The position numbers and the translations under genes are program-made. A stretch of DNA of 64,000 nt from positions 2,310,001-2,374,000 of the forward strand of contig NZ_CP084930.1 in NCBI RefSeq assembly GCF_023822065.1, given 5' to 3'. The notes beneath the pieces are model-generated. The model did not search any database, was not told where the DNA came from, and worked only from the letters and a program-made list of their open reading frames with translations. Every line of letters starts with the position of its first letter. Positions within the stretch are counted from its first letter, which is position 1. The stretch is from Sphingomonas morindae (GTDB lineage Bacteria > Pseudomonadota > Alphaproteobacteria > Sphingomonadales > Sphingomonadaceae). Below, one piece after another: positions 34,301-41,956 of the stretch.

Positions 34301-34511
34301 CGGCAGCCAGGTGCAGAAGCCGCTGGCGCTGGTGGTGGTGGGCGGCATGACGCTGGCGCCGGTGCTGATCCTGCTGGTGCTGCCGCTGCTGATCGCGCGC
34401 TTCTCGCGCCATGTCGGCCCGCATGATCGCGGCGCCCATGGCCGCGATGTCGGGCATCACGCCCCGCCGCCGCCCCCGCACCCTCCGCTGCCCGCCGGGG
34501 AGCCCGCCTGA
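31311..34511 (+). CDS. RND efflux permease, heavy-metal (CzcA/CusA) type
   Basis: A 1066-aa inner-membrane proton antiporter with the two-fold RND repeat: membrane helix 1 at about 10-30, a large periplasmic loop, helices 2-6 at about 340-540, a second loop, and the last helices at about 860-1040. In helix 4 LDFGLVVDASVIMVEN keeps the Asp-Asp-Glu spacing (D, D+6, E+13) of the CzcA proton relay, which separates heavy-metal RNDs from drug RNDs. Metal choice cannot be read. The ATG at 31311 gives the standard short cytoplasmic start (MDKMVSFALRQRVLIVV). Its stop shares one base with the next ATG (TGATG). Confidence 0.9.
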   Translation: MDKMVSFALRQRVLIVVLLAGLIIAGGIAFSKLNIEAYPDPVPPMVEVVTQSAGTSAEEIERNVTIPLEIGIAGIPHITAVRSISLFGLSDIRIQFSYDVGYMEAQQQVLARLSQVGLPTGVQPTISPTSPVGEIYRYRISAPAGYSVMDLKTLQDWVLQRRFKRLPGVIDVTGWGGKLRTYEVVVDQNKLAAHGLTIGEVIGALGKSDGNVGGQTINFGPQAAIVRGIGLIQSTEQIQNVLVGTDGGAPVLLKDVATLRIGNEPRLGIAGEGHDSDIVMGIVLMQRGAESAPTIAAVKQEIATINAGGILPPGVTLTPIYDRSTLIGLTTHTVLHNLIEGVLLIFVLQWLFLGNLRSAIIVATTIPFALAFAVLILTIQGESANLLSVGALDFGLVVDASVIMVENIFRHMVERSEHIGSGHAHPTLASRFSAILHASNEVSRGIFFAAAIIIASFIPLFTLTGVEGHIFGPMAKTYAYAIAGGLIATFTVSPVLAAFLLPDRLEEVETRIVRGLRRVYEPAAAFALGNRLLTIGAAVLLMLGAVLGVRALGIEFLPHLEEGNLYIRATLPASISLEAGQPTVNAIRNIIADYPEIEHVASTHGRPDDGTDPTGFFNAEFYAPLKPFDEWPKGVDKDKLTAELQHKLNARFPGVDFEFSQYLEDGVEEASSGVKGANSVKLFGPDMQVLAKLADQIRDQMSQVQGIADLGVSSPLGQPTVQIDVDRVAAARYGLTPDDINTTVAAAIGGQSTADLYEKGTDRHYPIVVRLDPAQRDSLEALRRITVGAPAPGGTGQIQVPLSEVAHIQLTSGASFIYREHQERYVPIKFSVRDRDLGGAIGEAQARIARSVKLPTGYHLEWAGELANLASATARLEMVVPISLALILVLLYANFGSMTDTLLAFSVIPMALVGGVLALALTGTAFSISAAIGFVALFGIAVMDGILMVSSFNQGIDEGLDRAAALASMVRKGLRPVVMTCLAAAIGLLPAALSNGIGSQVQKPLALVVVGGMTLAPVLILLVLPLLIARFSRHVGPHDRGAHGRDVGHHAPPPPPHPPLPAGEPA

Positions 34512-35947
34512 TGCGTCGTTTCGCTTCGATCCTCGCGCTGCTCGGCGCCTCGGCCTGCTCGCTCGCGCCCACGCCCAAGCCCGATCTGCCGCCGCTGCCG
34601 CCCGCGCCGGCCGCGCAGACGCTGGTGCCGGCGAGCGGCCCCGCCCAGGCGATCGTGCCCGGCGGCGCGCTGGCCGCCGACTGGTGGCGCGCCTTCGCCT
34701 CGCCCGCGCTGGATGCGCTGGTGACGCGGGCGCTGGCCGCCAACACCGATCTCGCCCAGGCCGAGGCGACGCTCGGCCAGGCGCGCGAGCAGGCCTTGGG
34801 CACGGCCGGCGCCAGCCTGCCGCAGGTGGACGCCAGCCTGACCAGCCAGCGCACGCGCGTCTCGCGGATCTTCTCCAATCCGGTGCAGGATCCCAACCAA
34901 TATCTCTACTCGCTGCACACCGCGCAGATCTCGGTGAGCTATCCGCTCGATCTGTTCGGCGGCCAGCGCTCGCGCGTGCGCTCGGCCCGGGCGCAGGCCG
35001 AGGTCGCGCGGCAGCGGCTCGCGGCGGCGCGGACGACCGTGGTGGCCAATCTGGTGGTGGCGGTCGTCCAGCAGGCGGCGCTCGACCAGCAGATCGCGGC
35101 GGCCGAGCAGAATGTGCAGATCAACCAGGGCATCCTGGCGATGATGCGCCGGCGCCAGGCGCTTGGCGATATCGGCGCGGCGGATGTCGCGGCGCAGGAG
35201 ACGGCGCTGGCGACGGCGCAGAGCGCGCTGCCGCCGCTGATCCGCCAGCGCGATCACCAGCGCGCTCTCATCTCGCAGGCGATCGGCATCGCGCCCGGCG
35301 CGCCGCTGCCGGCGCTGCCCACGCTCGACGAACTGACGCTGCCGGGCACGGTGCCGGTGGCGCTGCCGGGCGCGATCGTCGCCAACCGGCCCGATGTCCG
35401 CGCCGCCGAGGCGCAGATGGTGGGCGCGGCGGCCGATGTCGGCACGGCGATCGCGGCGCGGCTGCCGGCGATCCAGCTCAGCGCCAATGCCGGCGGCGAG
35501 GCGCTCCACTTCGCCGACATGTTCGCCAGCGGCAATCCGTTCTGGGCGCTGATCGGCAGCGTGGCGCAGCCGCTCTTCCATGGCGGCCAGCTGCGTCACC
35601 AGCAGCGCGCGGCCGAGGCGGCGCTGCGCGGCGCCGAGGCGCAGTATCGCGGCGCGGTGCTCAACGCCTTTGGCGATGTCGCCGATGCGCTGACCGGCCT
35701 CACCACCGATGCGGCGCTGCTCGACGCGGCGGCGCGGGCCAGCGACGCGGCGGCGCGCAACCTGCTCTTCGCGCGCCGCCAGCTCGCGCTCGGCAGCGTC
35801 GGCACGCTGGCGCTGCTCAACGCCACCATCGCCGATGCCCAGGCGCGCAGCCAGCTGATCCAGGCGCGCGCGGCGCGGCTTTCGGATACGGTGGCGCTGT
35901 ACCAGGCGGTGGGCGGCGGCGTGGCGGCGGACGCGCCGCCGCGCTGA
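34511..35947 (+). CDS. Outer-membrane efflux factor (TolC/NodT family)
   Basis: A 478-aa protein with a lipoprotein signal: LALLGASACS places a Cys at the cleavage site near residue 17. Two OEP repeats follow (about 60-250 and 270-460), including the conserved DWWRAFASPALDALV, the DLFGGQRSRVRSARAQ and the NRPDVRAAEAQMVGAAADVG motifs. It completes the tripartite RND pump with the two genes before it. Translation is coupled to the permease by a one-base overlap. Confidence 0.93.
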   Translation: MRRFASILALLGASACSLAPTPKPDLPPLPPAPAAQTLVPASGPAQAIVPGGALAADWWRAFASPALDALVTRALAANTDLAQAEATLGQAREQALGTAGASLPQVDASLTSQRTRVSRIFSNPVQDPNQYLYSLHTAQISVSYPLDLFGGQRSRVRSARAQAEVARQRLAAARTTVVANLVVAVVQQAALDQQIAAAEQNVQINQGILAMMRRRQALGDIGAADVAAQETALATAQSALPPLIRQRDHQRALISQAIGIAPGAPLPALPTLDELTLPGTVPVALPGAIVANRPDVRAAEAQMVGAAADVGTAIAARLPAIQLSANAGGEALHFADMFASGNPFWALIGSVAQPLFHGGQLRHQQRAAEAALRGAEAQYRGAVLNAFGDVADALTGLTTDAALLDAAARASDAAARNLLFARRQLALGSVGTLALLNATIADAQARSQLIQARAARLSDTVALYQAVGGGVAADAPPR

Positions 35948-35981
35948 GCGCGGCGCGCCCGCCCGGGCTCACGCGCGCCAG

Positions 35982-36008
35982 AAAAGGGGGGCCTGGCGCC
36001 CCCCTTTT
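35982..36008. terminator. Bidirectional intrinsic terminator
   Basis: A perfect 11-base-pair stem (AAAAGGGGGGC with GCCCCCCTTTT) and a five-base loop lies between the RND operon and the convergent dehydratase gene. The A4/T4 ends give a T-run in both directions, so it can stop both transcripts. Confidence 0.85.
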
Positions 36009-36127
36009 GATGTCCGCCGCGTGGGGATCGGCCTGGGTGCGAGCCGCGGCCACAGGCCGCCGGGTCACGACGCCCGGCGCATCCTTCCGCGTGCCGGGCG
36101 CCGGCGCTCTCCGACGCCCCGCCACGC

Positions 36128-37924
36128 TCAGTGATTGTCGCGCGGCAGCCCCTTGGTCTGCGCGATGCGCTGATATTTCTCCGATCCTTCCAGGATCATG
36201 CCGGTGCTCATCTGGCCGACCACCGATCGCTGGATCTCCTGCCACGGCGTCTGCGAGGCGGGATAGGGATAGCCGCCCTTGGCCTCCAGCGCGCGCCGGC
36301 GCTCGGCCAGCTCGGCCTCGGGGATCAGCACGTCGACGCGGCCGGCGCGAAGATCGATGCGGACGCGATCGCCCGTCTCGAGCAGCGCGAGGCCACCCAT
36401 CGCCGCCGCCTCGGGGCTGGCATTGAGGATCGAAGGCGATCCCGACGTGCCCGATTGGCGGCCATCGCCGATGCAGGGGAGCGAATGCACGCCCTCGGTG
36501 ATGAGATAGGCCGGCGGCCGCATATTCACCACCTCGGCCGCGCCGGGATAGCCGACAGGGCCCGCGCCGCGCATGAACAACATGGTTTCGGGCGTGATGC
36601 CCGTGGCGGGATCGTCGATCCGGTGATGATAATCCTCCGGCCCGTCGAACACCACGGCCGGGCCCTCGAAGGCATCCGGGCTGTTCGGGTTGGAGAGGTA
36701 GCGCGCGCGGAATTCCTCCGAGATCACGCTGGTCTTCATGATCGCGGCATCGAAGAGATTGCCCTTGAGCACGAGGAAGCCCGCCTCTTCCTTGAGCGGC
36801 TGCTCGAAGGGGCGGATCACCTTCTCGTCCTCGATCCGCGCGTCGCGGCAATTGTCGCCGATGCTGCGGCCATTGGCGGTGATCGCGTCTTCCGCGATCA
36901 GCCCGTGCCGGATCAGCTCGGAGACCACCGCCGGCACGCCCCCGGCGCGGTAATAATCCTCGCCCAGATATTCGCCGGCCGGCTGGAGATTGACGAGCAG
37001 CGGCACCTTGTGGCCGAATTCCTGCCACTCCTCGATCGGCAGCTCCACGCCGATATGGCGCGCGATGGCGGCGAGGTGGATCGGCGCGTTGGTCGAGCCG
37101 CCGATCGCGGAATTGACCACGATCGCATTCTTGAATGCGTCATGCGTCAGGATGTCCGAGGGCTTGAGATCCTCGTGCACCATTTCGACGATGCGCTTGC
37201 CGGTGAGATAGGAAATCTCCTGGCGATCGCGATAGGGCGCGGGGATGGCGGCCGAGCCGGGCAGCTGCATGCCCAGCGCCTCGGCCAGCGAGTTCATCGT
37301 CGTCGCCGTGCCCATGGTGTTGCAATAGCCGGTCGACGGGGCGGAGGAGGCGACCAGCCGGATGAACTCGGCATCGTCGATCTCGCCGGCGGCGAGCATC
37401 TGGCGCGCCTTCCACACGATCGTGCCCGAGCCGGTGCGCTCGCCCTTGTGCCAGCCATTGAGCATCGGGCCCACCGACAGCGCGATCGCCGGAATGTTGA
37501 CCGTCGCCGCCGCCATCAGACAGGCCGGCGTCGTCTTGTCGCAGCCGATCGTCAGCACCACGCCATCCAGCGGATAGCCGTACAGCGCCTCGACCAGGCC
37601 GAGATAGGCGAGGTTGCGGTCCAGCCCGGCGGTCGGCCGCTTGCCGGTTTCCTGGATCGGGTGGACGGGGAATTCGATGGCGATGCCGCCGGCCTCGCGA
37701 ATGCCCTCGCGCACGCGCTCGGCGAGCACCAGATGGTGCCGGTTGCACGGCGAGAGATCGCTGCCCGTCTGCGCGATGCCGATGATCGGCTTGCCCGAGC
37801 GCAGCTCGTCCAGGCTGAGGCCGTAATTGAGATAGCGCTCCAGATAGAGCGCCGTCATGTCGATATTGGCGGGATTGTCGAACCAGGCGCGGGAGCGGAG
37901 CTTGGGGGTCGGGCTGTCGGTCAT
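36128..37924 (-). CDS. xylD: Sugar-acid dehydratase, IlvD/Edd family (D-xylonate dehydratase-like)
   Basis: A 598-aa enzyme with the Fe-S cysteines of the IlvD/Edd family visible in [20 protein letters not shown] and [12 protein letters not shown]. The C-terminal [22 protein letters not shown] is also present. The start ([27 protein letters not shown]) and end (RDNH) strongly recall Caulobacter XylD, which converts D-xylonate to 2-keto-3-deoxyxylonate. L-arabinonate or another aldonate is possible, since paralogues are hard to separate by eye. It faces the FHS permease across a 231-base divergent region that contains a FadR-type operator, and it ends at the bidirectional terminator. Confidence 0.85.
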   Translation of the reverse strand: MTDSPTPKLRSRAWFDNPANIDMTALYLERYLNYGLSLDELRSGKPIIGIAQTGSDLSPCNRHHLVLAERVREGIREAGGIAIEFPVHPIQETGKRPTAGLDRNLAYLGLVEALYGYPLDGVVLTIGCDKTTPACLMAAATVNIPAIALSVGPMLNGWHKGERTGSGTIVWKARQMLAAGEIDDAEFIRLVASSAPSTGYCNTMGTATTMNSLAEALGMQLPGSAAIPAPYRDRQEISYLTGKRIVEMVHEDLKPSDILTHDAFKNAIVVNSAIGGSTNAPIHLAAIARHIGVELPIEEWQEFGHKVPLLVNLQPAGEYLGEDYYRAGGVPAVVSELIRHGLIAEDAITANGRSIGDNCRDARIEDEKVIRPFEQPLKEEAGFLVLKGNLFDAAIMKTSVISEEFRARYLSNPNSPDAFEGPAVVFDGPEDYHHRIDDPATGITPETMLFMRGAGPVGYPGAAEVVNMRPPAYLITEGVHSLPCIGDGRQSGTSGSPSILNASPEAAAMGGLALLETGDRVRIDLRAGRVDVLIPEAELAERRRALEAKGGYPYPASQTPWQEIQRSVVGQMSTGMILEGSEKYQRIAQTKGLPRDNH

Positions 37925-38053
37925 GCTGCTATCCGATCAACAAGTCGGGAGGGAAGGGCGTGGGACACCGAACGGACGCCGCCGCCGAAGCGCAGCACGG
38001 GGCCTTGCGCCGAATCGGCGCCGCCTCCGCACCATTGCCCCCTCCAGCTGTCA

Positions 38054-38087
38054 TTGACGCCTCGTTCGCCGCTATATAGTCAGACAA
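38054..38087 (+). promoter_or_regulatory. Promoter and FadR-type GntR operator before the FHS permease
   Basis: TTGACG (38054-38059) and TATAGT (38075-38080) form a plausible -35/-10 pair with a 15-base spacer. TAGTCAGACAA (38077-38087), an exact TNGTNNNACNA match, overlaps the -10 and the likely start site, as expected for a repressor. The same core (TAGTCGGACA on the other strand) recurs at 40300-40310 next to the cognate GntR gene. The site could also control xylD, which diverges from here. Confidence 0.6.
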
Positions 38088-38155
38088 AAAGAAAGAGGGC
38101 AAGCGTCGGGCGGCGCCGCGATGCCGGCCCGACGATGCAAAGGAGAAGGTTCGCC

Positions 38156-39463
38156 ATGGCCATGCCGGTTTCCACTGCGGCCCGCGCGACGGGGGAGCCG
38201 GTGGACGCAGCCCGCTATCGCCCCGCGCTGACGCTGCTCGCCAGCCTGTTCTTCATGTGGGGCTTCATCACCGTCATCAACAACACGCTGCTGCCGCACC
38301 TGCGCAGCGTGTTCGATCTGAGCTACACCCAGACGACGCTGATCGAGAGCGTGTGGTTCATCGCCTATTTCTTCGCCTCGATCCCGGCCGCCAAGCTGAT
38401 CGAGCGGATCGGCTATCAGCGCTCGATGGTGACGGGGCTCGTCATCATGGCGGTGGGCGCGCTGCTGATGGTGCCCGCCGCGCGCATCCCTTCCTATGGC
38501 GTGACGCTGGTGGCGCTGTTCATCGTCGCCAGCGGCATCACCCTGCTCCAGGTGGCGGCCAACCCCTATGTGGCGGTGGTCGGGCCGCCGGAAACGGCCT
38601 CGTCGCGGCTCAACCTGGTGCAGGCGTTCAACTCGCTCGGCACGACGCTGGCGCCGCTGTTCGGCGGCTATCTGATCCTCGGCCGCTCCACCTCGGGCAC
38701 CGCCGGCGCGCACGCCGCCGCGCTCACCCCGGCGCAGCGCCTGGCCGACGCGCAATCGGTGCAGCTGCCCTATATCATCGTGGCGGTGGTGCTGGTGGTG
38801 CTCGCGATCGTTATCGCGCGCTTCAATTTGCCGGCGATGGGATCGGCCACGCAGCGCGCCGCCAAGGCGGATCGGCGCGGCCAGTCGCTCTGGGCGCATC
38901 GCAACCTCGTCTTCGGCGTGCCGGCGATCTTCATCTACCTCATCGCCGAGATCGGGGTTTCAAACCTCTTCATCAACTTCGTCTCGCAGCCGCAGATCGG
39001 CAACCTCACCCATGAGCAGGCGTCGCACTATCTCTTCCTGCTCTGGGGCGGGATGATGGTGGGCCGCTTCATCGGCAGCTTCGCGATGCGCAACGTCGCC
39101 GCCGAGCATGTGCTCGCGGTGGCGGCGGTGGGCGCCTGCGCGGTGATGCTGATCGCCGCCTTCGCGACGGGGCCGGTGGCGATGTGGGCGCTGATCTCGG
39201 TGGGCCTGTTCCACTCGATCATGTTCCCCACCATCTTCACCCTCGGCATTCGCGGGCTCGGGCCGCTGACCGAGGAGGGATCGGGCCTGCTCATCATGGC
39301 CATCGCCGGCGGATCGCTGGTGGTGGTGCAGGGCTGGCTGGCGGACAGCTATGGCCTGCAGACCAGCTTCCTGCTCACCGCCGCGTGCGAGGTCTATACG
39401 CTCTTCTATGCCCTGTGGGGCGCGCGTCCCACCCACGCGCTGCCGGATCGCGCCGCCCGCTAG
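38156..39463 (+). CDS. FHS-family sugar:proton symporter (FucP/GluP-like MFS)
   Basis: A 435-aa, twelve-helix permease. ALTLLASLFFMWGFITVINNTLLPHLR is the signature first helix of the fucose/glucose/galactose FHS family, followed by LLQVAANPYVAVVGPPETASSRLNLVQAFNSLGT. It should import a hexose or pentose across the inner membrane. The ATG at 38156 has AAAGGAGAAGG at good spacing; upstream in-frame sequence is noise. It is divergent from the dehydratase and convergent with the GntR gene. The substrate is likely an aldose whose acid feeds the dehydratase. Confidence 0.88.
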   Translation: MAMPVSTAARATGEPVDAARYRPALTLLASLFFMWGFITVINNTLLPHLRSVFDLSYTQTTLIESVWFIAYFFASIPAAKLIERIGYQRSMVTGLVIMAVGALLMVPAARIPSYGVTLVALFIVASGITLLQVAANPYVAVVGPPETASSRLNLVQAFNSLGTTLAPLFGGYLILGRSTSGTAGAHAAALTPAQRLADAQSVQLPYIIVAVVLVVLAIVIARFNLPAMGSATQRAAKADRRGQSLWAHRNLVFGVPAIFIYLIAEIGVSNLFINFVSQPQIGNLTHEQASHYLFLLWGGMMVGRFIGSFAMRNVAAEHVLAVAAVGACAVMLIAAFATGPVAMWALISVGLFHSIMFPTIFTLGIRGLGPLTEEGSGLLIMAIAGGSLVVVQGWLADSYGLQTSFLLTAACEVYTLFYALWGARPTHALPDRAAR

Positions 39464-39503
39464 CGCGGGGCGGCACCGGCCATTGGCACGGCGATGGCGC
39501 GGA

Positions 39504-40250
39504 TCAGCGCGCCATCGCCGTTCGCGTATCGGCGAGCGCGAGATCGACGAGCAGCCGCATCGCCTCGGCGGCGGCCTCGGGCCGCCCGGCGGCGATCGCT
39601 TCATAGACGCGGGCATGATCGGGCACGGGGTTGCGCGGCAGCGCCAGCGCGCGCTGCTTATACTGGGTCGTCCAATTCACCGCCGCGCCGATGCTGGCGC
39701 TGAGCACGACCAGCGCATCATTGTGCGTGGCGCGCAGAATGGCATCGTGGAAATCCCGATCGGCGGCGCGCCCCGCCTCGGTGGTGAGGCTGTGGCGGCG
39801 CATCGCCGCCAGCGCATCCTTGATCGCCTTAAGCTCGGTGCGATCGCGCCGCTCCGCCGCCAGCCGCGCGGCGGCGGGCTCGACGATCGCGCGCAGCTCG
39901 AACAGGCTGCGGACGAAGCCGGGATCGGGTTCGTCGGCAAAGGCCCAGGCGAGCACGTCGGGATCGAGCAGGTTCCAGCGGGTGCGCGGCAGCACCCGGG
40001 TGCCGGCCTTGGGCCGGCTCTCCACCAGCCCCTTGGCGGCAAGCACCTGGACCGCCTCGCGATAGGCGCTGCGCGACACGTCGAGCGCTTCCGAGAAGGC
40101 GATCTCGCCCGAAAGCCGCTCGCCCGGCGGATAGGCGCCGCTGACGATCGCCACGCCCAGCTTGTGCGCGATCGCGCCGTGCAGCCGCCGGCCGGTGCCG
40201 CGCGCGCGCCGGCCCGGCTCCTCCTCGCACTCGCTGACTGGTCCCACCAT
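39504..40250 (-). CDS. GntR/FadR-type transcriptional regulator (sugar-acid type)
   Basis: A 248-aa regulator with an N-terminal winged helix (about 22-90, including LGVAIVSGAYPPGERLSGEIAFSE and SRSAYREAVQVLAAKGLVESR) and the C-terminal FCD domain (about 100-240). Metal-site residues are in RAADRDFHDAIL and PDHARVYEAI. KAGTRVLPRTRWNLLDPDVLAW is the linker typical of the LgoR/DgoR-like group that senses aldonates or their 2-keto-3-deoxy forms. The ATG at 40250 was chosen because earlier sequence lacks a start with a ribosome site. It is divergent from the dehydrogenase gene, with the operator at 40295-40316 between them. Confidence 0.87.
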   Translation of the reverse strand: MVGPVSECEEEPGRRARGTGRRLHGAIAHKLGVAIVSGAYPPGERLSGEIAFSEALDVSRSAYREAVQVLAAKGLVESRPKAGTRVLPRTRWNLLDPDVLAWAFADEPDPGFVRSLFELRAIVEPAAARLAAERRDRTELKAIKDALAAMRRHSLTTEAGRAADRDFHDAILRATHNDALVVLSASIGAAVNWTTQYKQRALALPRNPVPDHARVYEAIAAGRPEAAAEAMRLLVDLALADTRTAMAR

Positions 40251-40294
40251 AAGCCGATCCCCTGCCGGGCAGGGTTGAAGCCATGCGCCCGGCA

Positions 40295-40316
40295 CCCTAA
40301 TGTCCGACTATTAGGG
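40295..40316. promoter_or_regulatory. GntR operator in the regulator/dehydrogenase divergent region
   Basis: The core ATGTCCGACTA (40300-40310) reads TAGTCGGACAT on the other strand, one mismatch from TNGTNNNACNA and almost identical to the site at 38077-38087. It is nested in a longer seven-base inverted repeat, CCCTAAT with ATTAGGG (40295-40301 and 40310-40316). The right arm overlaps the AGGGAG ribosome site of the dehydrogenase gene. Confidence 0.6.
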
Positions 40317-40324
40317 AGTAACCC

Positions 40325-41875
40325 ATGACCACCCAAGCCCCAATCACCGCCGCCTCCGACTTTCGCTCCATCGACGCTCAGACGGGCGAGCCCTTTGGCG
40401 AGCCCTTCGCGGTGCACGGGCCGGCCGATGTCGCCGCCGCCTGCGCCGCCGCCGAAGCCGCGTTCGATCCCTATCGCAGCCTCCCGCGCGAGCGCCGCGC
40501 CGCCTTTCTCGACCGCATCGCGGAGGAGATCCTGGCGCTGGGCGACGCGCTGATCGAGGCGGCGATGCGCGAGAGCGGCCTGCCGCGCGCGCGGCTCGAG
40601 GGTGAGCGCGGGCGCACCATGGGCCAGCTCAAGCTGTTCGCCGAGGTGGTGCGGCGCGGCGCCTATCTCGGCGTGCGCGTCGATCCGGCGCTGCCCGAGC
40701 GCCAGCCGCTGCCGCGCCAGGATATTCGGCTGCGCCGCATTCCGCTGGGCCCGGTGGCGGTGTTCGGCGCCTCCAACTTCCCGCTCGCCTTCTCCACCGC
40801 CGGCGGCGACACCGCCTCGGCGCTGGCGGCGGGGTGCCCGGTGGTGGTGAAGGGTCATCCCGCCCATCCGCTCACCGGCGCGCTGGTGGCTTCGGCGATC
40901 GCCAAGGCGGCCGCCGCGACGGACATGCCCGACGGCGTCTTCGCTCATCTCGTCGGCCCCGGCACCGCGCTCGGCACCGCGCTGGTCGAGGATCCGCGCA
41001 TCGCGGCGGTGGGCTTCACCGGCTCGCGCGGGGGCGGCCTGGCGCTGCTCCGCCTCGCCCAGGCGCGGCCCGAGCCGATCCCGGTCTATGCCGAGATGTC
41101 CAGCATCAATCCGGTGGTGCTGCTGCCGGAGGCGCTCAAGGCGCGCGGCACCGCGCTCGGCCAGGCCTTTGTCCAGTCGCTGACGATGGGCGCGGGCCAG
41201 TTCTGCACCAATCCCGGCCTGGTGCTGGCGATCGAGGGCGAGGGGCTCGACGCATTCATCGAGGCCGCCAAGGGCGCAATCCTCGAGTCCCGCGCCACCA
41301 CCATGCTGACGGGCGGCATCCACGCCGCCTATGAGCAGGGCGTCGAGGCGCTGGCGAGCCATGGCGATGTCGAGACGGTGGCCCGCGGCCAGCTGGGCGA
41401 GGGCGTCACCTGCGGCGTCGCGGCGCTCTTCGCCACCAGCGTCGAGGCCTTTCTGAAGGACGAGCGGCTCGGCCACGAGGTGTTCGGCGCCTCCTCGCTG
41501 CTGGTGCGCTGCCGCGACGAGGAGGATCTGCACCGCGTGCTGCGCGCGGCCGAGGGCCAGCTCACCGCGACGCTGCAGATGGACGCGGGCGATACCGAGA
41601 TCGCCGCCCGGCTGGTGCCGATCCTGGAGCGCAAGGCCGGCCGCATCCTCGCCAATGGCTGGCCGACGGGCGTCGAGGTGACGCATGCCATGGTGCATGG
41701 CGGGCCCTATCCGGCGACCTCGGACGGGCGCACCACCTCGGTGGGCACGCTGGCGATCGACCGCTTCCTGCGGCCGGTCTCCTATCAGAATCTCGCCGAG
41801 CCGCTGCTGCCCGAGGAGCTGCGCGACGGCGCCGCAGGCAGTGTGCCGCGGCTTGTGGACGGCCAGCCCGGCTGA
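40325..41875 (+). CDS. 2,5-dioxovalerate (alpha-ketoglutaric semialdehyde) dehydrogenase
   Basis: A 516-aa aldehyde dehydrogenase of the KGSADH group. Catalytic Cys294 lies in [12 protein letters not shown] and the general base Glu257 in [14 protein letters not shown]. The NAD(P)-binding [36 protein letters not shown] is the group signature. It oxidises 2-oxoglutarate semialdehyde to 2-oxoglutarate, the last step of the Weimberg pathway and of oxidative L-arabinose and galactarate routes. This is the XylA role in Caulobacter, but I leave the symbol empty because xylA is ambiguous. The ATG at 40325 follows AGGGAG. A strong terminator lies 25 bases past the stop. Confidence 0.9.
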   Translation: MTTQAPITAASDFRSIDAQTGEPFGEPFAVHGPADVAAACAAAEAAFDPYRSLPRERRAAFLDRIAEEILALGDALIEAAMRESGLPRARLEGERGRTMGQLKLFAEVVRRGAYLGVRVDPALPERQPLPRQDIRLRRIPLGPVAVFGASNFPLAFSTAGGDTASALAAGCPVVVKGHPAHPLTGALVASAIAKAAAATDMPDGVFAHLVGPGTALGTALVEDPRIAAVGFTGSRGGGLALLRLAQARPEPIPVYAEMSSINPVVLLPEALKARGTALGQAFVQSLTMGAGQFCTNPGLVLAIEGEGLDAFIEAAKGAILESRATTMLTGGIHAAYEQGVEALASHGDVETVARGQLGEGVTCGVAALFATSVEAFLKDERLGHEVFGASSLLVRCRDEEDLHRVLRAAEGQLTATLQMDAGDTEIAARLVPILERKAGRILANGWPTGVEVTHAMVHGGPYPATSDGRTTSVGTLAIDRFLRPVSYQNLAEPLLPEELRDGAAGSVPRLVDGQPG

Positions 41876-41899
41876 GCCGGCCCGCCTTCGGGCGGCAGC

Positions 41900-41936
41900 A
41901 AAAGGCCGCGCGGATCATCCTCCGCGCGGCCTTTTT
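41900..41936. terminator. Bidirectional intrinsic terminator
   Basis: A perfect 15-base-pair stem (arms 41900-41914 and 41921-41935, GGCCGCGCGGA core) with a six-base loop and flanking A4/T5 runs lies between the convergent dehydrogenase and GH3 genes. Confidence 0.9.
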
Positions 41937-41956
41937 CGTGCGCCCGGCGCCCGCGC

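Noticed and set aside
30729-34481. 1250-codon open frame on the minus strand antisense to the RND permease
   Set aside because: His/Asp/Arg-rich, no motifs, and the permease on the other strand is complete with clear family features.
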